From DASZIT01 sp963709665 (GTDB lineage: Bacteria; Actinomycetota; Acidimicrobiia; Acidimicrobiales; RAAP-2): DNA of 64,000 nucleotides. The stretch is taken from contig CAVPWU010000002.1 in the NCBI GenBank assembly GCA_963709665.1, forward strand, positions 496,001 to 560,000, read 5' to 3'. Below the pieces are notes generated by a model. It saw only the letters and a program-made list of their open reading frames with translations. It searched no databases and was not told where the DNA came from. Made by a program: the position numbers and the translations under genes. This document shows, in pieces, positions 40,991 to 49,707 of the stretch; the stretch's first letter is position 1, and each line of letters begins with the position of its first letter.

Positions 40991-42514
40991 ATGAAGAAGA
41001 AGCGGTCCCTGTGGGTCAGTCTGCTCACCGTGGTGGCGATCGCGGTGGTGGCGCTGGCCGCCACCCTGGCCGCCGGGTGGTCGCCGAAGTTGGGACTCGA
41101 CCTCGAGGGCGGCCTGTCGGTCGTCTACAAGACGGCCAAGCCGGTGACGGCCGACCAGCTCGACACCGTGGTCTCCATCCTCAACAACCGGGTCAACGCC
41201 GGCACCAGCGGTGCCACGGTGGCCAGCCAGGGCAAGAACGAGGTGACCGTCTCCATCCCCGGCGAGAAGAACACCCAGGCGGTGCTGGCCACCCTGGGCA
41301 ACACCGCCCAGCTCTACTTCCGACCCGGCCTCTGCTACGCCCCGGCGCTGACGGTGGCCAAGGGCAAGGCGCCGTCGACCGGGCCCCTTCCCACCTGCGC
41401 CTCGGCCACCGCCCTCACCGCCGCCAACCTGGACGTCAAGCCCGACTCCAGCAACGTCAACGGGTACACCAGCAACACCAATATCGAGCCCGATGCCCAG
41501 TTCGAGACCTACCCCTCCACCAGCTCCACCGACGACGTCAAGAACGCCACCGTGCTGCTGCCCTACGCCGACCCGTCGGTCGACGGGACGGGCCGCATGG
41601 TGCTGGGGCCGTCCACCGTGACCGGCACGGCGGTCAAGTCGGCCTCCGCCCAGCTCCAGAGCAACCAGTGGACGGTGAGCATCGTCCTCACCGGTCCGGG
41701 ATCCAAGGCGTGGGACACCCTCGCCGAGCAGCAGTTCCACGCCATCATCGGCATCGACCTGGACGGCCAGGTGATCTCCGCCCCGATCACCCAGCCCACC
41801 CAGAGCTCCTTCACCTCGTTCGACGGGCAGGTGGAGATCTCCGGGAACTTCACCGAGAACCAGGCCAAGGCGCTGGCCACCGAGCTGAACTACGGCGCCC
41901 TGCCGGTGAAGCTCGACCGGATCAACACCCAGACCGTCTCCCCCAGCCTGGGGAAGGCCTCCCTGCAGGCCGGCCTGATCGCCGGGCTGGCCGGCCTGGC
42001 CCTGGTGATGATCTACGTCCTCTTCTACTACCGGCTGCTCGGGGTGGTGGTCATCGCCGGGCTGGCCGTCACCGGCGCCATCCTCTGGGCGATCATCTCG
42101 TTCATGGGCCAGAGCCTGGGCACCACCATCGACCTGGCCGGCATCATCGGTCTCATCGTGTCGGTGGGGATCACCGTCGACTCCTACATCGTCTACTTCG
42201 AACGATTGAAGGACGAGACCCGGTCGGGACGCACGGTGCGCACCAGCGTGGACAAGGGGTTCAAGAGCGCCTTCCGCACCGTGCTGGCCGCCGACGCCGT
42301 GTCGCTGCTGGGCGCCGCCATCCTCTACATCGTCTCCATCGGCTCGGTGAAGGGGTTCGCCCTCTTCCTCGGTCTCTCCACCATTCTGGACATCTTCGTG
42401 ACCTACTTCTTCACCCGTCCGTTCGTGATCCTGCTGGGCCAGCGACGGGGGGCCAGTGAGACCAGCGCCCTGGGGGTGGCCGCCGGCCTCGGCGTGAACC
42501 GGGAGGTGGCGTGA
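40991..42514 (+). CDS. secD: Preprotein translocase subunit SecD
   Basis: 507-residue inner-membrane protein that, with SecF, uses proton motive force to pull exported proteins out of SecYEG. One N-terminal helix, then LGLDLEGGLSVVYK (the D-x-GG motif) and a large extracytoplasmic domain (~residues 35-320) including a Ser/Thr/Asn-rich insertion near 130-180, then five helices with the RND-type GIIGLIVSVGITVDSYIVYFERLKDE signature. ATG 40991. Its stop overlaps the secF start region. Mycobacterial order yajC-secD-secF is kept. Confidence 0.96.
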   Translation: MKKKRSLWVSLLTVVAIAVVALAATLAAGWSPKLGLDLEGGLSVVYKTAKPVTADQLDTVVSILNNRVNAGTSGATVASQGKNEVTVSIPGEKNTQAVLATLGNTAQLYFRPGLCYAPALTVAKGKAPSTGPLPTCASATALTAANLDVKPDSSNVNGYTSNTNIEPDAQFETYPSTSSTDDVKNATVLLPYADPSVDGTGRMVLGPSTVTGTAVKSASAQLQSNQWTVSIVLTGPGSKAWDTLAEQQFHAIIGIDLDGQVISAPITQPTQSSFTSFDGQVEISGNFTENQAKALATELNYGALPVKLDRINTQTVSPSLGKASLQAGLIAGLAGLALVMIYVLFYYRLLGVVVIAGLAVTGAILWAIISFMGQSLGTTIDLAGIIGLIVSVGITVDSYIVYFERLKDETRSGRTVRTSVDKGFKSAFRTVLAADAVSLLGAAILYIVSIGSVKGFALFLGLSTILDIFVTYFFTRPFVILLGQRRGASETSALGVAAGLGVNREVA

Positions 42515-44016
42515 TGGCCTCCCGCCGCCCCGCCAAGGGCGCCTCCGACCGGTCCACCAACGGGAACGACGCCGGGCCGGACGCCGTCGTCCCGACCGAC
42601 GCCGTGGACGACCCCGAACTGGCCGAGGGCGAGGACGACTGGGACGACGAGGTCACCCCCGAGCTCCTCGAGGAGGAGTTCGAGGAGGAGATCGAGCACG
42701 CCGAGGAGAAGGCGGAGCACCACGGCCCCAACGCCTGGCAGCGGCTCTACCGGGGCGAGACGTCCTTCGACTTCATCGGCCGCCGCCGCATCTGGTTCAT
42801 CGTCTCCGCCATCGTCATCGTGGCCGGGGTGATCTCGCTCTCCACCCGGGGGCTCAACCTCGGCATCGACTTCAAGGGCGGGACCTCCTGGACGATCCCC
42901 TCCCAGACCCTGACGGTGGCCGAGGCCACCTCGGCCGCCAAGGCGGCGGGCGTCAGCCAGCCCACCGTGGTGCTCCTCACCGACCAGGTGACCCACGTGA
43001 AGCAGATCGAGGTCCAGGCCGACCTCAACAACCTGTCGACCACCGACCACAACGACACGGTGAACGCCGTCCAGGACGCCCTGGCCAAGGCGGCCCACGA
43101 GTCGTCGTCGGTGGTGTCGGTCACCGACGTGGGCCCGACCTGGGGCGGCCAGGTCACCGACAAGGCCATCGAGGCGCTGATCCTCTTCTTCGTGGCGGTG
43201 GCCATCTACATCTCGATACGGTTCGAATTCAAGATGGCCGTGGCCGCCATCGTGGCGGTGATCCACGACCTCCTGGTCACGGTGGGGGTGTACTCCATCT
43301 TCGGGTTCCAGGTGACACCGGACACGGTGATCGCCATCCTCACCGTCCTCGGGTACTCCCTCTACGACACCGTGGTGGTGTTCGACCGGATCAACGACAA
43401 CGCCAAGGGGCTCGGCGCCTCGGGTCGGATCACCTACTCCGACATGGTCAACCTGTCGATGAACCAGACGCTGGCCCGCTCCATCAACACCTCGCTGGTG
43501 GCCATCATCCCGGTGCTGTCGGTGCTCCTGGTGGGGGCCGGCCTCCTGGGGGCCACCACCCTGGAGGACTTCGGCCTGGCCCTGGTGATCGGACTGACCA
43601 GCGGGGCCTACTCCTCGATCTTCATCGCCTCGCCCCTGCTGGCGCTGATGAAGGAACGGGAGCCCCGCTACACCACCATCCGCCAGCGGCTCGAGACCCG
43701 GGGCGACCGCCTGGGGATCCTGACCCCGTCGGCCGCCGCCGCCATGGTGGGGGCCAGCGCCGCCGCCGGCAGCGGTCGGGGCGGCCGGTCCAAGACCCAG
43801 ACCACCGGGGTGATCCGCCCCGGGGGTGCCGCCCAGCGGGACAAGGCCGGCAAGGTGGTGGCGGGCGCCGCCGTGGCCAAGGAGGTCACCTCCGGCGGCC
43901 CGACGGGCGGCGGGGCCTCCCGCTCGGGGGGTGGCTCCACCCGGCCGGCCGGGAACCGACCCCCGCCGCGTCCCCGCAAGGGCAAGGGCAAGGGCGGCAA
44001 GGGCAAGCGTCGCTGA
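42514..44016 (+). CDS. secF: Preprotein translocase subunit SecF with charged tails
   Basis: 500-residue partner of SecD. Core: first helix near residue 95, LGIDFKGGTSW motif, extracytoplasmic loop, five further helices with SIRFEFKMAVAAIVAVIHDLL and YSLYDTVVVFDRINDN. Unusual ends: residues ~20-70 are highly acidic (EGEDDWDDEVTPELLEEEF) and the last ~90 form a Gly/Lys/Arg-rich basic tail ending KGKGKGGKGKRR. ATG 42514 (TGATG overlap) is preferred over GTG 42511 because GGGAGGTG is then correctly spaced. Confidence 0.95.
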   Translation: MASRRPAKGASDRSTNGNDAGPDAVVPTDAVDDPELAEGEDDWDDEVTPELLEEEFEEEIEHAEEKAEHHGPNAWQRLYRGETSFDFIGRRRIWFIVSAIVIVAGVISLSTRGLNLGIDFKGGTSWTIPSQTLTVAEATSAAKAAGVSQPTVVLLTDQVTHVKQIEVQADLNNLSTTDHNDTVNAVQDALAKAAHESSSVVSVTDVGPTWGGQVTDKAIEALILFFVAVAIYISIRFEFKMAVAAIVAVIHDLLVTVGVYSIFGFQVTPDTVIAILTVLGYSLYDTVVVFDRINDNAKGLGASGRITYSDMVNLSMNQTLARSINTSLVAIIPVLSVLLVGAGLLGATTLEDFGLALVIGLTSGAYSSIFIASPLLALMKEREPRYTTIRQRLETRGDRLGILTPSAAAAMVGASAAAGSGRGGRSKTQTTGVIRPGGAAQRDKAGKVVAGAAVAKEVTSGGPTGGGASRSGGGSTRPAGNRPPPRPRKGKGKGGKGKRR

Positions 44017-44017
44017 C

Positions 44018-44031
44018 CGGGCTCCGGCCCG
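44018..44031 (+). terminator. UNCG-loop hairpin after secF
   Basis: CGGGC/GCCCG stem (5 bp) around a TCCG loop two bases after the secF stop, same loop type as the yceI hairpin. Confidence 0.4.
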
Positions 44032-44065
44032 CGGCTGAAGGTCCCGGACCCCGGGCCCATCCAGG

Positions 44066-44077
44066 TACCGTGTAGGG
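44066..44077 (+). promoter_or_regulatory. rsh -10 element, leaderless
   Basis: TACCGT (44066-44071) followed by six bases to ATG 44078; no ribosome site. Fits leaderless transcription. Confidence 0.45.
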
Positions 44078-46606
44078 ATGGCGTTGGCCACACCAGTGCC
44101 CCAGGAGGGGGTGGAGATCCCCGGAGCCGAGCTCCTCGAGGGATCCTCGCTGCCCCCGGCCGAACAGGCCCTGATGGTCCCGGTGCTGCAGGCCTTCCTC
44201 CGCCGTCACCCGGGCTCCGACGTCTCGCTGATGGTGCGGGCCGCCGAGATGGCCACCGTGGCCCACGCCGGGCAGATGCGCAGGTCGGGGGAGCCCTACG
44301 TCACCCACCCGATCGCGGTGGCCCAGGTCACCGCCGACCTGGGGCTGGACGCCCAGACGGTAGCGGCCGCCCTCCTCCACGACGCCGTGGAGGACACCGG
44401 GGTGACCACCGAGGTGATCGAGCGTGACTTCGGATCCACGGTGGCCCAGATCGTCGAGGGGGTGACCAAGCTCGACCGGCTCCAGTTCGACTCCAAGGAG
44501 GCCCAGCAGGCGGCCACCGTCCGCAAGATGCTGGTGGCGATGGCCAACGACTGGCGGGTGCTGATCATCAAGCTGGCCGACCGGCTCCACAACATGCGGA
44601 CCCTGAGCGTCATGCCCGAGTGGAAGCAGCGCCGGACCGCCCAGGAGACCATGGACATCTACGCCCCGCTGGCCCACCGGCTGGGGATCCAGGAGGTGAA
44701 GTGGCAGCTGGAGGACCTGGCCTTCGCCACCCTCCACCCCAAGCGGTACGCGGAGATCGAGCAGATGGTGGCCAGCCGGGCCCCCCTCCGCAACGAGTAC
44801 GTGGCCCGGGTGCTGGTGGCGGTGCGCGAGCGCCTGGCCGTCTCCGGGATCACCGCCGAGGTGACCGGTCGCCCCAAGCACCTCTGGAGCATCTACGAGA
44901 AGATGGTGGTGCGGGGCAAGGAGTTCGACGACCTCTACGACCTGGTGGGGATCCGGGTGATCGTCGAGGCGGAGAAGGACTGCTGGGCCGCCCTCGGCTC
45001 CATCCATGCCATCTGGGCGCCGGTGCAGGGGCGGTTCAAGGACTACATCAACTCGCCCAAGTTCAACCTCTACCAGTCGCTGCACACCACCGTCATCGGG
45101 CTCGACGGGAAGCCGATCGAGGTGCAGGTGCGGACCCACGAGATGCACCGCCGGGCCGAGTACGGCATCGCCGCCCACTGGGGCTACAAGGAGGGCGTCG
45201 CCCACGGGGACGGTCAGGGGGAGCTCTCCCCCAAGGCCAAGGAGAAGGCGGCCAAAGCGGCCAAGGCCTCCCGGGCGGGACGGGGCAAGACCGGAGCCGA
45301 GGGGTCGACGGTGGAGGACGGCCGCCGTATCCGCGGCTTCCGGAGCCCGAAGTCGGCCAAGGGGTCGGGGGCCAAGCGGCCGGGGGCCGCCATCACCGAC
45401 GCCCAGCGGGCGGAGATCGCCGAGCGCGACCGCCGGGCCGAGCGCATCGCCCTGGCCCGGGAGACCTCCTCGACCACCGCCGAGATCGAGTGGATGCAGC
45501 GGATCGTCGACTTCCAGAACGAGACCACCGACCCCATCGAGTTCCTCGAGGCGCTGAAGCTCGACCTCGAGCAGGACGAGGTCTACGTCTTCACCCCCAA
45601 GGGCAAGGTCATCGCCCTGACCGCCAACTCCACCCCGGTGGACTTCGCCTACGCCATCCACACCGAAGTGGGGCACCGCTGCATCGGGGCCAAGGTCAAC
45701 GGCCGGCTGGTGCCCCTCGACACCACCCTGTCCTCGGCCGACACCGTGGAGATCTTCACCTCCAAGGCGGCCACCGCCGGGCCCTCCCGGGACTGGCTGT
45801 CCATCGTGGCCTCCTCCCGGGCCAAGTCGAAGATCCGCCAGTGGTTCTCGAAGGAGCGCCGGGAGGACGCCAAGGAGCTCGGTCGCGAGGAGCTGGTCAA
45901 GGAGATCCGGCGGGAGGGGCTGCCCGTCCAGAAGCTGGCCTCCGACCACGCCTTCGACGAGCTGGCCACCACCCTGGGCTATGCCGACGTCGACGCCCTC
46001 CACACCGCCATCGGCGACAACCGGCTGTCGGCCCGGGCGGTGGCCCAACGGCTCCTCCGGGACCTCCGGGGCGGTGTCCTCGAGGAGCAGCTGCCGGTCA
46101 CCGCCCGCCAGCAGTCCCTGGTCCACCGGCCGAGCAAGGGTGCCTCGGTGGGGGTCTACGTCGAGGGCCTCGACGACCTGATGGTCCGGCTGTCGCGTTG
46201 CTGCACCCCGGTGCCCGGCGACGAGATCGTGGGCTTCGTCACCCGGGGGCGGGGCGTCTCGGTCCACCGGGCCGACTGCTCCAATGCCGCCGCCCTGGCG
46301 GCCAAGTCGCGGGAGCGCCTCATCGAGGTGGAGTGGGACCACCGGTCCTCGGGGGTCTTCGTGGCCACCATCGAGGTGGTGGCCATCGACCGCTCCAGCC
46401 TCCTCACCGACGTCACCCGGGTGGTCTCCGAGCACCACCTCAACATCGTGGGCGCCAACACCCAGACCGACCCCGACCGCATCAGCCGGATGCGGTTCGA
46501 CGTGGAGCTGGCCGACCCCACCCATCTCGAATCGGTCCTCAACCTCATCCGTCACCTCGACGCCGTCTACGACGCCTACCGCATCCTCCCCGGGAAGAAG
46601 GACTGA
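44078..46606 (+). CDS. rsh: Bifunctional (p)ppGpp synthetase/hydrolase
   Basis: 842-residue RelA/SpoT homologue controlling the stringent response. The HD hydrolase domain (~residues 55-200) has HDAVEDTG at 101; the synthetase domain (~245-370) has GRPKHLWSIYEKM, YDLVGIRVIV and the RFKD motif (319-322) typical of bifunctional enzymes. A Lys/Ala-rich insertion (~373-468) separates it from WMQRIVDFQ; TGS (~500-565), a conserved Cys-containing region (SRCCTPVPGDEIVGFVTRG) and a C-terminal ACT domain (~765-842) follow. Longer than the usual ~790 because of the insertion. Unlike mycobacteria there is no apt gene between secF and rsh. Confidence 0.95.
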   Translation: MALATPVPQEGVEIPGAELLEGSSLPPAEQALMVPVLQAFLRRHPGSDVSLMVRAAEMATVAHAGQMRRSGEPYVTHPIAVAQVTADLGLDAQTVAAALLHDAVEDTGVTTEVIERDFGSTVAQIVEGVTKLDRLQFDSKEAQQAATVRKMLVAMANDWRVLIIKLADRLHNMRTLSVMPEWKQRRTAQETMDIYAPLAHRLGIQEVKWQLEDLAFATLHPKRYAEIEQMVASRAPLRNEYVARVLVAVRERLAVSGITAEVTGRPKHLWSIYEKMVVRGKEFDDLYDLVGIRVIVEAEKDCWAALGSIHAIWAPVQGRFKDYINSPKFNLYQSLHTTVIGLDGKPIEVQVRTHEMHRRAEYGIAAHWGYKEGVAHGDGQGELSPKAKEKAAKAAKASRAGRGKTGAEGSTVEDGRRIRGFRSPKSAKGSGAKRPGAAITDAQRAEIAERDRRAERIALARETSSTTAEIEWMQRIVDFQNETTDPIEFLEALKLDLEQDEVYVFTPKGKVIALTANSTPVDFAYAIHTEVGHRCIGAKVNGRLVPLDTTLSSADTVEIFTSKAATAGPSRDWLSIVASSRAKSKIRQWFSKERREDAKELGREELVKEIRREGLPVQKLASDHAFDELATTLGYADVDALHTAIGDNRLSARAVAQRLLRDLRGGVLEEQLPVTARQQSLVHRPSKGASVGVYVEGLDDLMVRLSRCCTPVPGDEIVGFVTRGRGVSVHRADCSNAAALAAKSRERLIEVEWDHRSSGVFVATIEVVAIDRSSLLTDVTRVVSEHHLNIVGANTQTDPDRISRMRFDVELADPTHLESVLNLIRHLDAVYDAYRILPGKKD

Positions 46607-46613
46607 GCCGGCG

Positions 46614-47930
46614 ATGGCCGACGACCGCGCCGCCGCGCGCGCCCCGAGCGGGACCCACGACGTCCTGTGGCCGGAGTCGACCCGCTGGGAGGCGTTGCTG
46701 GCCCACTTCGCCGACCTGGTGGAACGGGCCGGGTACGGGCTGGTCCACACCCCGATCTTCGAGGACGTGCGGGTGTTCCGCCGGGGCATCGGCGAGGGCA
46801 GCGACGTGGTGGGCAAGGAGATGTACGAGTTCGAGGACCGGGGCGGTCGTGCCCTGGCCCTGCGGCCGGAGGGCACCGCCCCCATGGTCCGGGCGTTCGT
46901 GCAGCACCGCCCCGCCCTCCCCTGGAAGGCCTGGTACGCCACGCCCGCCTTCCGGTACGAGCGTCCCCAGGCGGGCCGGTACCGCCAGCACCACCAGCTG
47001 GGGGTGGAGGCCCTGGGCCCGGCCGACCCGGACCTCGACGTCGAGGTGGTGACCCTGGCCGACACCACCTTCCGGTCGCTGGGCCTCACCGACGTCGAGC
47101 TCCGGCTCAACTCCATGGGGGACGCGGTGTGCCGCCCCGGCTACCTGGAGGTGCTGCGGGCCTTCCTCGACGAGCACCGCCCGTCGCTCTGCCCCGAGCA
47201 CGCCGAGCGCCTCGATGCCAACCCGCTCCGGGCCCTGGACTGCAAGCGGCCGGCCTGCCGGGAGGTGACCGAGCATGCCCCGCGCTTCCTCGACCACCTC
47301 TGCGACCCCTGCGGCGCCCACTTCGCCCGGGTCCGGGCCGGCCTGGAGGCCCTCGGCGTCCCCTTCCGCCTCGACCACCGGCTGGTCCGGGGCTTCGACT
47401 ACTACACCCGCACCACCTTCGAGTTCGCCGCCGGCGCCCTCGAGGCCGCCCAGAACGGCATCGGGGGCGGGGGCCGGTACGACGGCCTGGTGGAGATGCT
47501 GGGTGGGCCGCCCACCCCGGGGATCGGGTTCGGCATCGGCATCGAGCGGCTCCTGCTGGCCTGCGACGCCGAGGGGGTGTTCCCGGTGGACGCCCCGGTC
47601 CTCGACGCCTTCGTGGTCGACACCGCCGGGGGCGAGGGGGCCCGGGACCTCACCAACGCCCTGCGTCGGGCCGGACTCCGGGCCGACCGGGCCTTCGACG
47701 GCCGGAGCCTGAAGTCCCAGCTGAAGTCGGCCGACCGGTCCGGCGCCCGGGTGGCCCTCCTGATCGGGTCCGACGAGGTGACGGCCGGGACGGTGCTGGT
47801 GAAGCCGCTCCGGGGGGAGGGGCCGCAGCGTCCGGTCCCGGTGGGCGAGGTGGTAGAAGCTGTGCGGGCCGCCCGGGACGCCGATCCCGGGACCGTCCAC
47901 CCGACCACGATCCGAGAGGACCCCTCATGA
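46614..47930 (+). CDS. hisS: Histidyl-tRNA synthetase
   Basis: Class II synthetase, 438 residues, charging tRNA-His. Motif 1 region GTHDVLWPES, motif 2 AFRYERPQAGRYRQHHQLGVE, histidine-specific signatures LVRGFDYYTRTTFEF and GGGGRYDGL, motif 3 PGIGFGIGIERLLLA, and a C-terminal anticodon domain. A Cys cluster (CPEH...CKRPACREV...CDPCGAHF, ~residues 190-240) resembles a zinc site found in some bacterial HisRS. ATG 46614 lies 7 bases after rsh; the stop overlaps aspS (ATGA). Confidence 0.96.
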   Translation: MADDRAAARAPSGTHDVLWPESTRWEALLAHFADLVERAGYGLVHTPIFEDVRVFRRGIGEGSDVVGKEMYEFEDRGGRALALRPEGTAPMVRAFVQHRPALPWKAWYATPAFRYERPQAGRYRQHHQLGVEALGPADPDLDVEVVTLADTTFRSLGLTDVELRLNSMGDAVCRPGYLEVLRAFLDEHRPSLCPEHAERLDANPLRALDCKRPACREVTEHAPRFLDHLCDPCGAHFARVRAGLEALGVPFRLDHRLVRGFDYYTRTTFEFAAGALEAAQNGIGGGGRYDGLVEMLGGPPTPGIGFGIGIERLLLACDAEGVFPVDAPVLDAFVVDTAGGEGARDLTNALRRAGLRADRAFDGRSLKSQLKSADRSGARVALLIGSDEVTAGTVLVKPLRGEGPQRPVPVGEVVEAVRAARDADPGTVHPTTIREDPS

Positions 47931-49699
47931 CCGCCACCCCCGGAGCACTCGACGCCACGTCGATGCGGACCCACCTGTGCGGACGGGTGGCCCTGTCCGA
48001 CGTGGGTACCAACGTGCGGGTGTGCGGCTGGGTGGCCAAGCGACGGGAGCACGGGGAGCATCTGGCCTTCATCGACCTCCGGGACCACACCGGCCTGGTC
48101 CAGTGCGTGGTGCCGGGCACCGTCGACGTCCGCAGTGAGTACGTGGTGGCGGTGGAGGGGGTGGTGCGTCCCCGTCCGGAGGGGACGGTGAACCCCGAGC
48201 TCCCCACCGGCCAGGTGGAGCTGGGGGAGTGCACCGTCACCGTGCTGGCCGCCGCCGAGCCGCCGCCGTTCGTGGTGGACGACCGGGCCGAGGTCGACGA
48301 GGCGGTCCGCCTGAAGCACCGGTTCATCGACCTGCGCCGTCCCCGGATGCAGGCCAACCTCCGGCTCCGGGCCGCCGTCAACCGGTCCCTCCGGTCGGCC
48401 ATGGACCGGCAGGGGTTCGTGGAGGTGGAGACCCCGCTGCTGTGGGCCCCCACCCCGGAGGGGGCCCGGGAGTTCGTGGTGCCCAGCCGGCTCCACCACG
48501 GCTCGTCCTACGTGCTGCCCCAGAGCCCCCAGCTGGCCAAGCAGCTCCTGATGGTGGCCGGGGTGGACCGGTACTTCCAGATCGCCCGGTGCCTCCGTGA
48601 CGAGGACCTCCGGGCCGACCGCCAATTCGAATTCTCCCAGCTGGACATCGAGGCCTCCTTCGTCACCCAGGAGGACATCCTCGGCTTCGTGTCCGAGGCG
48701 GTGCTCGACGCCGCCGAGGCGGCCACCGGGGAGCGGCCGGGCCCCATCGACACCATGACCTGGGCCCAGGCCATGGACCGGTTCGGCACCGACAAGCCGG
48801 ACCTGCGGTTCGGCATGGAGCTGGTGGAGCTCTCCGGCGTGTTCGAGGGGACCGAGGTGAAGGCGTTCGGCGCCCCCTGCGTCCGGGCCATCGTCCTCGA
48901 GGGGGGTGCCACCCTCACCCGCTCCCGGCTCGACACCCTGACTGACCGGGCCAAGGCGCTGGGGGCCAAGGGCCTGGCCTGGTTCCGGGTCACCGCCGGC
49001 GACGACGGCACCCTGGGGCTCGACTCGCCCCTCGACCGGTTCCTCGCCGACCCGGAACGGGCCGGCCTGCTGTCGGCCACCGCCGCCACCGCCGGCGACC
49101 TGGTGCTGGTGGTGGCCGACGAGTACCGGCTGACCTGCTCGGTCCTCGGCCAGCTCCGGGTGGAGCTCGGCGGCAGCCCGGTCTCCCAGGGCCCCTACCG
49201 GTACGTGTGGGTGGTCGACTTCCCGATGTTCGACGGGGTGGACGCCGCCGGCAACCCGGCCGCCGCCCACCACCCCTTCACCATGCCCCATCCCGACGAC
49301 CTCGACCGCCTGGAGTCCGACCCGCCGTCGGTGCGGTCGCAGGCCTACGACCTGGTCCTCAACGGGTGGGAGCTGGGCTCGGGGAGCGTCCGGATCCACC
49401 GCGGGGACATCCAGAGCCGGGTGTTCGCCGTCCTGGGCATCAGCGACGAGGAGGCCGAGGCGCGCTTCGGCTTCCTGCTCGGGGCCTTCCGGTACGGCGC
49501 CCCGCCCCATGCCGGCTTCGCGGTGGGCATCGACCGGCTGGTGGCCATCTTCGCCGGCGAGGACAGCATCCGCGAGGTGATCGCCTTCCCGAAGACCCAG
49601 TCGGGCTCCGACCCGATGACCGGGGCCCCCAAGCCCCTGGCGCCGGGAGTGCTGGGCGAGCTGGGTCTCCGCCCGATACCCGCCCCCGTCAAGGACTGA
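47927..49699 (+). CDS. aspS: Aspartyl-tRNA synthetase
   Basis: Class II synthetase, 590 residues. N-terminal OB-fold anticodon domain (~15-110, RVCGWVAKRREHGEHLAFIDLRDHTG), catalytic core with RRPRMQANLRLR, motif 2 ARCLRDEDLRADRQFEFSQLD, the bacterial GAD insertion (~residues 285-410) and motif 3 GFAVGIDRLVAI. Bacterial-type; because GatCAB status is not visible it could be discriminating (Asp only) or non-discriminating (Asp/Asn). ATG 47927 overlaps hisS by four bases. Followed by rarA 8 bases downstream. Confidence 0.96.
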   Translation: MTATPGALDATSMRTHLCGRVALSDVGTNVRVCGWVAKRREHGEHLAFIDLRDHTGLVQCVVPGTVDVRSEYVVAVEGVVRPRPEGTVNPELPTGQVELGECTVTVLAAAEPPPFVVDDRAEVDEAVRLKHRFIDLRRPRMQANLRLRAAVNRSLRSAMDRQGFVEVETPLLWAPTPEGAREFVVPSRLHHGSSYVLPQSPQLAKQLLMVAGVDRYFQIARCLRDEDLRADRQFEFSQLDIEASFVTQEDILGFVSEAVLDAAEAATGERPGPIDTMTWAQAMDRFGTDKPDLRFGMELVELSGVFEGTEVKAFGAPCVRAIVLEGGATLTRSRLDTLTDRAKALGAKGLAWFRVTAGDDGTLGLDSPLDRFLADPERAGLLSATAATAGDLVLVVADEYRLTCSVLGQLRVELGGSPVSQGPYRYVWVVDFPMFDGVDAAGNPAAAHHPFTMPHPDDLDRLESDPPSVRSQAYDLVLNGWELGSGSVRIHRGDIQSRVFAVLGISDEEAEARFGFLLGAFRYGAPPHAGFAVGIDRLVAIFAGEDSIREVIAFPKTQSGSDPMTGAPKPLAPGVLGELGLRPIPAPVKD

Positions 49700-49707
49700 T
49701 CCGCCCG

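Noticed and set aside
43886..47116. A 1076-codon open frame on the minus strand opposite secF-rsh-hisS, and similar long antisense frames at 26754-29087 and 62487-63983
   Set aside because: In very GC-rich DNA the antisense frames of real genes lack stop codons. These lie opposite unambiguous genes, have repetitive His/Arg/Gly/Pro composition and no family similarity.
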